A stretch of 26,046 nt of DNA from JBDRGD01 sp043818095 (GCA_043818095.1 JBDRGD010000106.1:1-26046), one strand, 5' to 3'. Shown: positions 15,941 to 22,058, counted from the first letter of the stretch. Numbers and translations: made by a program. Notes: a model not told the origin generated them from the sequence alone.

Positions 15941-15972
15941 CCGACATTGGGAAGGGCAGGTGAGTTAAATAG

Positions 15973-16341
15973 ATGAATCTCAATAAATTAATTGTCAGAA
16001 TATCGTACCAAGCACTTGGCATCGCAGTGATGTCAATTGGACTTGGCATGGTTGTGATAGCTTTTATTAATTCACCCTTTCACATTAAAATTGCCTCAGG
16101 ACTTATCGGACTGGGTTTTATCACTTTAGGATTAGTTCAGGTAAAGCGACTGCAGGATGAAAAGAGAGACAAAGGCAGATTTGATGAGATAATTGCAAAG
16201 CTGGATGAAATCCAGCAGGAACTTAAAAAGGAAGATAAACCCAAAGGGACAGGAGTCGTTATCGCTGATGTAATATCTTCCGGTCTGAAGTACTATACCG
16301 AACACATGACCAAGCAGCCTAAAGAAGAAGATAAAGAATAA
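15973..16341 (+). CDS. Small two-TM membrane protein with coiled coil, AT-rich
   Basis: I do not recognise this 122-residue protein. Two hydrophobic segments (about residues 13-32 and 38-55) are followed by a charged heptad-like helix (58-88, VKRLQDEKRDKGRFDEII and on). A short hydrophobic stretch (95-105) and a Lys/Glu-rich tail end the chain. This suggests a hairpin membrane anchor with a cytoplasmic coiled coil. Codon use is AT-rich (many aaa, att, tta, ggt-type codons), unlike the GC-rich neighbours. Together with the flanking AT-rich bases and the adjacent gene remnant, this suggests acquisition from elsewhere. The ribosome-binding site is weak (AGGTGAG, 12 bases upstream). The gene stands alone after pyk. 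Confidence 0.6.
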   Translation: MNLNKLIVRISYQALGIAVMSIGLGMVVIAFINSPFHIKIASGLIGLGFITLGLVQVKRLQDEKRDKGRFDEIIAKLDEIQQELKKEDKPKGTGVVIADVISSGLKYYTEHMTKQPKEEDKE

Positions 16342-16380
16342 TCATATTATCAGCCCGAACTATCATAACCGAATGACACG

Positions 16381-16509
16381 ATGACCGTGGTCGGCAAGAT
16401 GGACTTCGCCGTGCGCAAGGTCAACGTGAAGGGCAAACGCATCGAGGAGAGCATCAGCGCCTTCCGCCGCTACGTCAACCCGGAGTGCCCGGGACTGCTG
16501 GAGCCGTAA
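16381..16509 (+). pseudogene. Short GC-rich reading frame, probable 3' remnant of a lost gene
   Basis: From the ATG at 16381 to the stop at 16507-16509 the frame encodes 42 residues (TVVGKMDFAVRKVNVKGKR, ending CPGLLEP) with codon use like the GC-rich core genes. It follows directly after the AT-rich insert-like segment. There is no ribosome-binding site, and the frame is closed upstream by a TAA at 16366-16368. It looks like the C-terminal end of a larger protein whose 5' part was removed or displaced. A genuine small protein cannot be excluded. The family is not recognised. Confidence 0.35.
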
Positions 16510-16518
16510 AGGAAAGCA

Positions 16519-16550
16519 CCGGGCGGCAGCGCTATTACCTGCCCGCCCGG
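16519..16550 (-). terminator. Strong hairpin, terminator for the TRAP lipoprotein gene
   Basis: The arms CCGGGCGGCAG (16519-16529) and CTGCCCGCCCGG (16539-16550) form an 11-bp stem with one bulged C and a 9-base loop. On the minus strand it lies about 40 bases past the TRAP gene stop and is followed by a T-rich TGCTTTCCTTT tract. The plus-strand side has no T tract. Confidence 0.55.
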
Positions 16551-16590
16551 CGCCGTGAAGCAGCTTTTCGGCTGTTGCGGAAAGACCCGC

Positions 16591-17709
16591 TTACTTCTTC
16601 AGGAATCCCTGGACTTTCGCGAAAGCCTCCGGGCTCATGGAAGCTTTCACGTCATTCCAGGAGGAGCTGTAAATCGTATCCAGATACCACTTGGCGTCCT
16701 CGGGCGTGAAGTTGATAATCTCCATCCCCAGTTCTTCCACCAGTTTCTTCCTGGCGTCGTCATTCACTTTCTTGGTGGCAGGCTGGATTTCTCTCTCCAC
16801 CTCTATCTGGGTATCCATTATCAGCTTTTTCGAGGCATCGGGCAGCTTGTTCCAGGTGTCTAGGTTTATCAGGATGATATTGGGGGCCCGGTAGAACCCC
16901 GGCTGGTAGATGTACTGGGTCACCTCGTGATAGCTCTGGAGCACCCCGAGCGGGAAGGTGGTGAATACGACGTCAGTGATGTTCCTCTCCAGGGTGGTGT
17001 AAAACTCGGGAATGGCGGCTTTCACCGGGTTCATCCCGAGACCGTTAATCGCCTGGTTAATCATACCGCTCCCCGGTGAGCGCAGGCCGGCGAATTCCTG
17101 GGGCCGACTTAACTTAATGTTGGAGAAGGGATTGAAGAACTCGGGGTTCGCGTCACCCTGGTGGCCCAGGAAAAAGGCGTTCATCTTCGTGTTGAAAATC
17201 TGGTTGATGTAATCGTTGTAGCCCCTCGCCCGGAGTTCCCACGGCCAGTACTCGGAAAGGTGCTCCGCGTTACCCTCCGGCACCAGGCCGGCGGCATAGG
17301 CAGCGGAGATGGTCATGATATCTACGACGCCCTTACGCACCGCCTCCGCCAGGTCACTCGCCGGGATGACCTCCGGGCCGCCGAGGTAGTCCATGGTCAG
17401 CGTCCCGTTGGAGCGCTGGTTCACGCGGTCGATAAGCCAGGTCAGTCCCCAGACGGCGTAGTTATTGGAGGGCAGGAAAGTTACCGCCTTAAGCGTCATC
17501 GGCTGGACGGGCTTGGGGGCGGGTGCCGGGGCAGGTGCGGGGGCAGGCTTGGGCGCAGGCGCCGGGGCGGGGGCGGGAACGGGCGCCGGAGAGGGTGCGG
17601 GGGCCGGGGCCGGCCGCGGGGCGGGGGCGGGCTGGGAACATGCCGCGGCAAACAACCCCAGGATAGAGACCAGAACCACTAACCCGTACCAAGACTTTTT
17701 CAAACCCAT
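16591..17709 (-). CDS. TRAP transporter solute-binding lipoprotein (DctP family)
   Basis: The 372-residue protein starts with a lipoprotein signal: a KK charged region, a hydrophobic core and AAAC with the lipidated Cys24. A long low-complexity Pro-Ala linker (about 26-70) follows. The mature domain (71-372) reads like DctP-type periplasmic binding proteins: MTLKAVTFLPSNNYAVWG, an early helix-loop WLIDRVNQRSNGTLTMDYLG, GVVDIMTISAAYAAGLVP, and late LINLDTWNKLPDASKKLIMD and EDAKWYLDTIY. The natural ligand class is carboxylates or related organic acids, but this one is unassigned. The linker suits a protein tethered to the membrane surface. No DctQ or DctM permease genes are adjacent, so it is an orphan or works with permeases elsewhere. 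The Shine-Dalgarno AAAGGAGGG and a near-consensus promoter support the start. Confidence 0.85.
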   Translation of the reverse strand: MGLKKSWYGLVVLVSILGLFAAACSQPAPAPRPAPAPAPSPAPVPAPAPAPAPKPAPAPAPAPAPKPVQPMTLKAVTFLPSNNYAVWGLTWLIDRVNQRSNGTLTMDYLGGPEVIPASDLAEAVRKGVVDIMTISAAYAAGLVPEGNAEHLSEYWPWELRARGYNDYINQIFNTKMNAFFLGHQGDANPEFFNPFSNIKLSRPQEFAGLRSPGSGMINQAINGLGMNPVKAAIPEFYTTLERNITDVVFTTFPLGVLQSYHEVTQYIYQPGFYRAPNIILINLDTWNKLPDASKKLIMDTQIEVEREIQPATKKVNDDARKKLVEELGMEIINFTPEDAKWYLDTIYSSSWNDVKASMSPEAFAKVQGFLKK

Positions 17710-17831
17710 ATTCCCTCCTTTACGGCAATATTCGGAACTGTTTGCAACCTTCAGAACATTTTTCGCGTTACTCTCACCTCCCCGTGACGCTCTCCGCAGC
17801 GATAGTGCACAATGGGAATCTAATGCTAGTC

Positions 17832-17860
17832 AATTTAGCACCTGAAAGTTCAAATGTCAA
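17832..17860 (-). promoter_or_regulatory. Sigma70-type promoter of the TRAP lipoprotein gene
   Basis: On the minus strand TTGACA (17855-17860) is a perfect -35. It is separated by 17 bases from TAAATT (17832-17837). Transcription would start near 17825, giving a leader of about 115 bases before the ATG at 17709. I do not recognise a riboswitch in that leader. Confidence 0.65.
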
Positions 17861-17883
17861 GGGTTCCGGCAGCGCCGGCGGGC

Positions 17884-17912
17884 TTCCCTCGGGCGCCGCG
17901 GGGGGCTATAAT
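17884..17912 (+). promoter_or_regulatory. Candidate promoter of the nitrilase-family gene
   Basis: A perfect TATAAT (17907-17912) lies 17 bases downstream of a weak -35, TTCCCT (17884-17889). The start would be near 17919 and the gene ATG is at 17954, with AAAAAGGAG between. It is divergent from the TRAP promoter, with the two elements about 24 bases apart. Confidence 0.5.
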
Positions 17913-17953
17913 CAGACCAGGGACCCCGGAAAACCGCCGGAAAAAGGAGCGCC

Positions 17954-18871
17954 ATGAAAGAAAGCGTCAGGGTTTCGCTGGTACAGTTTGCCCCCGCCTG
18001 GCTGGAGCGCAAGCAGAACGCCCGCCGGATGCAGGAGACCGCAAGACAGGAAGCGGAGAAAGGGAGCGAGTTGATTCTCTTCCCCGAGTTGGCGAACATC
18101 GGCTACATCACCCCGACCAAGATCGGCGAGCCCCCCAGCTTCGACGAGCAGACCAGCGCGGAAGAATTCCACGTCAAATACCTGGCCGCCGCCGAGCCGA
18201 TTCCCGGCCCCACCACGGAGCTCCTGGGGGAAGTCGCCCGGCAGCGCAGCGTGTATATCGTCGTCGGCATCGCGGAGCAGCACCCGGTGATTCCCTACCA
18301 GCTCTATAACTCCGCGGTCTTAATCGGGCCTTCCGGCATCGTCGGGGTCCACCGCAAGGCGCACATCCCCAACAATGAGAAATACTTCTTTTACCCCGGC
18401 AACGCCGCCGAGGTCTATCCCACCAGCCTGGGGAATATCAGCATGACGGTCTGCTATGACGGGCGTTTCCCGGAGTTCGTGCGGGTCTTCGCGCTCAAGG
18501 GCGCGGAGATTCACTGCGCCATCTGGGCGACGGCGGACGCGGACAACATCGACCCCCACTGCCTGCGCTACCGGGCTTACGTGAGGGCCCTAGAAAACAA
18601 CTTCTATTTCCTGTCCTGCAACCGCGTCGGGACGGAGGGCAGGGTCTCTTTCCTGGGGCACAGCGCCATCGCGCAGCCGTCCGGCGACATCCTGGCCGCC
18701 TCGGACTCCAAAGAGGAAGAGATTATCACCGCCGAGCTCCGTAATGACGTCCTCGTCGGCGTCCGGGCCCGGCGCCAGGACCTGCGCAACCGCCGCCCGG
18801 AGCTTTATGGACCGGTGGCGGCGCCCCTCTCTCCCCTCACCGACCCGTTTAACGCGCCGCCGGAGGCATGA
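17954..18871 (+). CDS. Carbon-nitrogen hydrolase (nitrilase superfamily amidohydrolase)
   Basis: The 305-residue protein has the nitrilase-superfamily catalytic triad: Glu45 in LFPELANIGY, Lys135 in VHRKAHIPNNEK and Cys167 in MTVCYDGRFPE. The second catalytic Glu seen in this fold is plausibly Glu142. These enzymes hydrolyse amides, N-carbamoyl compounds or nitriles. The CYDGRFPE pattern is amidase/N-carbamoylase-like rather than a true nitrilase, but the substrate is not determinable. A strong AAAAAGGAG supports the start at 17954. It is convergent with the glutaredoxin gene, whose stop is 13 bases away, and divergent from the TRAP lipoprotein. A shared nitrogen or organic-acid scavenging role with that lipoprotein is possible but unproved. 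Confidence 0.85.
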   Translation: MKESVRVSLVQFAPAWLERKQNARRMQETARQEAEKGSELILFPELANIGYITPTKIGEPPSFDEQTSAEEFHVKYLAAAEPIPGPTTELLGEVARQRSVYIVVGIAEQHPVIPYQLYNSAVLIGPSGIVGVHRKAHIPNNEKYFFYPGNAAEVYPTSLGNISMTVCYDGRFPEFVRVFALKGAEIHCAIWATADADNIDPHCLRYRAYVRALENNFYFLSCNRVGTEGRVSFLGHSAIAQPSGDILAASDSKEEEIITAELRNDVLVGVRARRQDLRNRRPELYGPVAAPLSPLTDPFNAPPEA

Positions 18872-18884
18872 TACCGGCCCCGGC

Positions 18885-19406
18885 TCAGGCCACGCCTTCC
18901 GCCGCCAGTCTCTTGTCCCCGCGCAGGAAGACCACCATGAGGTGGCTGCCCTGGCCCAGGCCTGCGAGCGCCCTTTCCAGGTCCGCCGCGTTGGCGATAT
19001 TCTGGTGGTTCACTTCGGCGATGATGTCCCCGGGTTGCAGTCCCAGGCGCGCGGCGGCCGACCCCGGCCTGATACCGCCGACGTAAGCCCCCAGGGTGAT
19101 GCCCGCGCCCTGCCGGGCGGTGATTTTACTGGCGTCCGCCACGGCGGCGCCCAGGGAAGGGCGGGGCGTTTCCCGTCGCTGTGAGAGGACTGCTTCCAGA
19201 CGCGCGCGGTCGAAGCCGATGACCACCTGCCCGTCAATCACGGTGACGGGCACCCCCATCTGCCCCGTCCGGCGCACCAGCTCCTGCGCGGCATTGCGGT
19301 CGCGGGACACGTCGAGTTCGGTGAAACTGACCCCTTTCTGGGAAAGAAACTCTTTCACCTGGCCGCAGTAGGGTCAGGTGGGACTGGTATAAACGGTCAC
19401 CGGCAT
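18885..19406 (-). CDS. Selenocysteine-containing glutaredoxin fused to a PDZ domain (in-frame TGA read as Sec)
   Basis: Read from ATG 19406 through an in-frame TGA at 19374-19376, the gene encodes 173 residues. Residues 1-75 are a glutaredoxin: beta strand PVTVYTSPT, then U11-P-Y-C14 in place of the usual CPYC, GVPVTVIDG with cis-Pro53, and GFDRARLEAVL. Residues 97-170 are a PDZ domain (GAYVGGIRPGSAAARLG, LQPGDIIAEVN). The start at 19406 has a strong GGGAGGTGG Shine-Dalgarno 6 bases upstream. The first possible start after the TGA, a GTG at 19358, has none and would delete the active site. A SECIS-like hairpin follows the TGA at the expected distance. The remaining sequence is intact, with no decay. 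The likely role is thiol-disulfide exchange with a more reactive selenol; the PDZ may recruit target proteins. It lies 43 bases downstream of the MFS gene and may be co-transcribed. The alternative is a nonsense mutation or sequencing error of a Cys codon. Confidence 0.8.
19340..19359 (-). promoter_or_regulatory. SECIS-like hairpin downstream of the in-frame TGA
   Basis: On the minus strand the bases read GG, bulged U, GAAAGA, loop GUU, UCUUUC, CC. The 6-bp upper stem is perfect. The two-pair lower stem plus single bulged U is the layout of the E. coli fdhF element recognised by SelB. The loop begins with G followed by U. Twenty-three bases lie between the TGA and the loop, within the usual bacterial range of about 16-37. 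The hairpin overlaps codons for KEFLS, using TTT and CTT where neighbouring genes mostly use TTC and CTG. Confidence 0.72.
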
Positions 19407-19449
19407 TTGCCACCTCCCGCGGACGAAATTTGGCTGAAGGAAACCGGCA

Positions 19450-21093
19450 CTATCTAATTATACCATTCCCGGCCGGTGGCCCTCCCTGCGGAGAGTCCGG
19501 CAGGTGCTGTTTGCGCAGCGGCACCTCGCGGATGAAGAGATTGACAATGAAGGCAACGACGAGGGCGACAAAGCCCACCAGGAACACCTGGGAGAGCGCC
19601 GAGTCCAGGGACTGCCGCAGCACCTGGAGAAGCTGTGGATAGAGCGCCATCGCCGGGGTCCCCAGTTGCTCCAGCAGGGCGCGCAGCTGTGTCTGCGCTT
19701 CCGGGCTGACCAGCGCCTGGGGATTGGTCGCCAGCGCGGAGAGCCGCTCCGGCGGCAGCACCGCTTTCAGCGCCGGCGGCAGACCGCTTTCCAGGCCCGA
19801 GGCGAAGCGATTGTTCATCACGGAACCCATGACCGCCAGCCCGATGGAGCCCCCCAGCGAACGGAAGAAAGCCGTGGAAGCGGTCGCCACCCCCATGAGC
19901 CGGTAGGGAACGGCGTTCTGCACCGCGATAGTGTAAAGCGGCATGGTCATCCCCAGCCCGAACCCCGTCGCCGTGATGTTCATGATCGCCACGGCGCTGC
20001 TGGTATCGACGGTCATACGCGAGAGCAGCATCATGCCCAGCGCCATGATGGCGATGCCGGCGATGCCCTGGCGACGGTAATGCCCCCCGGCGCGGGAGAG
20101 CAACTGGCCGGAAATGAAGCTCCCAGCCACCATCCCCAGCATCATCGGGGTGAGATAATTGCCGCTGGTGGTCGCGCTGACGCCCAGCACTCCCTGGAAG
20201 AACAGGGGGATGAAGATGATGCCTCCGAACATGGCGAAGCCGGTAAACAGGATGACCGCCTCGGAGATGGCGACCACCCGGTTACGGAAGAGCTCCAGGG
20301 GAATTATGGGCTCGGGGCTCCGGCTTTCCAGATAGAGAAAGGCCACCAGCATTACCGCCGCGAAGATGAACATGCCGATTATCTGCGCCGAAGCCCACGG
20401 GTACTCCACTCCGCCCCAGGTAAGCGCCAGCATCAGCGGCACCACCGCCAGCACCAGCGCCGTCACCCCGGCATAGTCCACCCGGTGTTTCAGGTTGTCC
20501 GGGCGGAGATGGGGGAAGTAAAAGAAGAAGAGGACGATGACGACCACGCCGAGCGGGACATTGATGAAGAAGACCCAGTGCCAGGAAAGGGCGTCCGTGA
20601 TGATGCCGCCCAGCGTGGGGCCGATAATGGAAGACAGACCGAATACCCCGGACATAAGACCCTGGTATTTGCCGCGCTCCGCGGGGGGAAACAGGTCCCC
20701 GATGACGGTGAAAGTATTCGCCATCATGATACCCGCACCCACCCCCTGGACGCCGCGGAAGACGATAATCTGCATCAGCGTCCCGCTGAGACCGCAGCCC
20801 ACCGAAGCCGTCAGGAAAATCACCAGGCCGGCAATGAAAAAGGGCTTGCGGCCATACATGTCCGTCAGCCGTCCGACGACGGGCACGGTCACTGCGGAGG
20901 CGATGATGTAGGCGGTGGTCACCCAGGTATAGTGGCTGAACCCGCCCAGGTCCGCGATGATACGCGGCATGGCAGTACCGACGATGGTCTGGTCCAGGGA
21001 ACTGAGAAACATCGCCAGCATCAAGCCGATAAAGGTAATCACCCGCTCCCGGCGCGGGAGGTTGGAAAAGCCCATCTGTCTTATCGCAACCAT
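19450..21093 (-). CDS. MFS multidrug exporter, DHA2 family (EmrB/QacA-like, 14 TM)
   Basis: The 547-residue length and about 14 hydrophobic segments fit the DHA2 drug:H+ antiporter family. The chain opens with a short basic stretch, then TM1 with LDQTIVGTAMPRI (motif D1). Motif A is at GRLTDMYGRKPFF. Motif C lies in GPTLGGIITDALSWHW, followed by the FINVPLG signature of EmrB-type pumps. A long loop before the last segment (about 440-505, Pro/Gln-rich) is also typical. No membrane-fusion (EmrA) partner is nearby, as in Gram-positive or monoderm organisms. The gene follows the MarR regulator on the same strand with a 122-base gap and precedes the selenoglutaredoxin by 43 bases. MarR-type control of a drug exporter is a standard pairing. 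Confidence 0.9.
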   Translation of the reverse strand: MVAIRQMGFSNLPRRERVITFIGLMLAMFLSSLDQTIVGTAMPRIIADLGGFSHYTWVTTAYIIASAVTVPVVGRLTDMYGRKPFFIAGLVIFLTASVGCGLSGTLMQIIVFRGVQGVGAGIMMANTFTVIGDLFPPAERGKYQGLMSGVFGLSSIIGPTLGGIITDALSWHWVFFINVPLGVVVIVLFFFYFPHLRPDNLKHRVDYAGVTALVLAVVPLMLALTWGGVEYPWASAQIIGMFIFAAVMLVAFLYLESRSPEPIIPLELFRNRVVAISEAVILFTGFAMFGGIIFIPLFFQGVLGVSATTSGNYLTPMMLGMVAGSFISGQLLSRAGGHYRRQGIAGIAIMALGMMLLSRMTVDTSSAVAIMNITATGFGLGMTMPLYTIAVQNAVPYRLMGVATASTAFFRSLGGSIGLAVMGSVMNNRFASGLESGLPPALKAVLPPERLSALATNPQALVSPEAQTQLRALLEQLGTPAMALYPQLLQVLRQSLDSALSQVFLVGFVALVVAFIVNLFIREVPLRKQHLPDSPQGGPPAGNGIIR

Positions 21094-21215
21094 TATGCCG
21101 TCATATCCCTTTTCTCACCCAAATAGCGGTCAGCCGTCCTAATCCATCGTGGGATGGCCGTGAAAACAGCGAAGCAGGCGAATGTCCCGGAAATCTGCCG
21201 CCGAAGCCCCGTCCC

Positions 21216-21674
21216 TTACGCTTCCCCGGCAGCCGGGCTGCGGTAACGCCGGCAGGCCTCGTGCAGCGCCGAAAGCCCTTTCACCAGGGCGGCCAGGTCA
21301 TCATGGCTCAGGTGCTCCATGATTTCCGAAATGCGGCTTATCTGTTTTTCCCTGAGCCCGGTGAGGAGCTTCTGCCCCTTTCCCGTCACCCGCAGGAGCA
21401 GCATGCGGCGGTCTTCCGGGTTTTCCGTGCGGCTGACCAGTCCCTGCTCCACCAGCCGCTCAATAATGCCGGTGACGCAGGCGGGGGTTACCTCGAGCGC
21501 GGTCGCCAGCTGCCGGAAATTGGTGCTTTCCTCCCGGGCAATGAAGACCAGGCTCTTGAGCTGAGCAATCGTCAGGCTGAGTTCCATCCAGGCATCCGGG
21601 ACCTGCTCGCGCAGTTCCCGGCCCACCTGCCTCTGGAGTTGAATCGCTTCTTTAAGCAGCTGTGTTTTCGCCAT
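21216..21674 (-). CDS. MarR family winged-helix transcriptional regulator
   Basis: Starting at ATG 21674 gives 152 residues, the usual MarR length; a GTG at 21716 in the same frame would add 14. The core shows the winged-helix pattern: LTIAQLKSLVFIAREESTNFRQLATALEVTPACVTGIIERLVEQGLVSRTENPEDRRMLLLRVT in segments, with the recognition helix at TPACVTGIIERL and the wing at ENPEDRRMLLLRVT. The DRR wing signature is intact. Flanking helices for dimerisation are at both ends. The gene overlaps the end of the zinc-ribbon gene by 23 bases and sits ahead of the MFS exporter, so it probably represses this operon until an inducer binds. A candidate operator lies at the operon promoter (21879-21892). Confidence 0.9.
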   Translation of the reverse strand: MAKTQLLKEAIQLQRQVGRELREQVPDAWMELSLTIAQLKSLVFIAREESTNFRQLATALEVTPACVTGIIERLVEQGLVSRTENPEDRRMLLLRVTGKGQKLLTGLREKQISRISEIMEHLSHDDLAALVKGLSALHEACRRYRSPAAGEA

Positions 21675-21873
21675 AGCTGTCCGACGGCGCAATCGTCCGG
21701 CAGGCTCTCCCGGCACGGACCTGTCCGGTCAGTTCGGCGGCATAGCCGCACTGGAGGCACTGGAGGAAACGGCTGTGCTCATCAGCATCCAGGTACAGGT
21801 TGCCCCGGCACCGGGGGCAACGCCTTAATTTCGACCCGGCAATTCTGGTAGTCATCGTTGATTCTATAGCCAT
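21652..21873 (-). CDS. Small zinc-ribbon protein upstream of marR
   Basis: The 73-residue frame contains a compact zinc ribbon, RRCPRCRGNLYLDADEHS (residues 17 onward) followed by FLQCLQCGY. This gives two CPxC/CxxC knuckles about 17 residues apart. Such tiny ribbons occur as stand-alone proteins and as parts of transcription-associated proteins; the function of this one is unknown. The start at 21873 has only an AAAGG abutting the ATG, and an in-frame ATG at 21855 is possible, so translation may be nearly leaderless. The C-terminal third lies over the MarR start and is less constrained. Its position as first gene of the MarR-exporter operon suggests a regulatory or sensing accessory role, which is an inference. 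Confidence 0.65.
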   Translation of the reverse strand: MAIESTMTTRIAGSKLRRCPRCRGNLYLDADEHSRFLQCLQCGYAAELTGQVRAGRACRTIAPSDSYGENTAA

Positions 21874-21878
21874 CCTTT

Positions 21879-21892
21879 ATTGTTTAAGCAAT
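21879..21892. promoter_or_regulatory. Candidate MarR operator (imperfect palindrome)
   Basis: ATTGTTTAAGCAAT is symmetric around TTAA with one mismatched pair (T and G at the fifth position from each end). It covers the expected start site of the zinc-ribbon/MarR operon and abuts the -35 of the divergent promoter. Size and AT character fit MarR-family operators, but the site is unproved. Confidence 0.4.
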
Positions 21893-21893
21893 A

Positions 21894-21922
21894 TTGACAG
21901 TCTATTCAATTTTAACTATGCT
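21894..21922 (+). promoter_or_regulatory. Near-consensus promoter for the DUF58-DUF4129-MoxR operon
   Basis: TTGACA (21894-21899) is perfect. A 17-base spacer leads to TATGCT (21917-21922), with a start expected near 21929. The leader then runs about 130 bases to the GTG at 22059. It overlaps face to face with the minus-strand promoter. Confidence 0.65.
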
Positions 21923-21927
21923 GTCAA
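21899..21927 (-). promoter_or_regulatory. Near-consensus promoter for the zinc-ribbon/marR/MFS operon
   Basis: On the minus strand TTGACA (21922-21927), a 17-base spacer and TAGACT (21899-21904) point to a start near 21892, about 19 bases before the zinc-ribbon ATG. The -35 boxes of this and the plus promoter are the arms of one inverted repeat, TTGACAG-N20-CTGTCAA (21894-21927). Confidence 0.55.
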
Positions 21928-21936
21928 GACCCTTTC

Positions 21937-21957
21937 CCGGAATTTTTTTTATTCCGG
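21937..21957 (+). repeat. Leader stem-loop with U7 loop
   Basis: CCGGAAT (21937-21943) and ATTCCGG (21951-21957) form a perfect 7-bp stem with a loop of seven T. In the plus-strand transcript it would lie about 8 bases after the start. No T tract follows the stem, so it is more likely an RNA-stabilising or protein-binding leader hairpin than a terminator. Confidence 0.45.
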
Positions 21958-22058
21958 TCGGAAGTGCCCGGCGAACCTTCTCCCACGTTGACCTTCTGCC
22001 TGACTTGGATTACTATTGTGTCTAGAAGAGCCCGAAGAGAAAGAAACGGCGGATTCAG

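Noticed and set aside
17521..17632. Repetitive GC-rich tract as a possible CRISPR or satellite array
   Set aside because: The repeats are short, in frame and degenerate, and encode the lipoprotein linker. There are no spacers.
17465..17845. Plus-strand frame rich in Gly-Ala repeats opposite the TRAP linker
   Set aside because: It is the complement of the Pro-Ala linker codons, not a glycine-rich protein gene.
19356..19358. GTG as the start of a shorter 157-residue glutaredoxin-PDZ protein
   Set aside because: It has no ribosome-binding site and would remove the first strand and both active-site residues. The upstream ATG has a strong Shine-Dalgarno and gives a complete fold if the TGA is decoded.
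19504..21126. Plus-strand open frame of 540 codons over the MFS exporter
   Set aside because: The translation is extremely His/Gln/Arg-rich, the mirror image of membrane-helix codons. The minus strand encodes a clear DHA2 transporter.
21937..21957. CCGGAAT stem-loop as a terminator
   Set aside because: The T run is in the loop and not after the stem, and the element lies right after a promoter.
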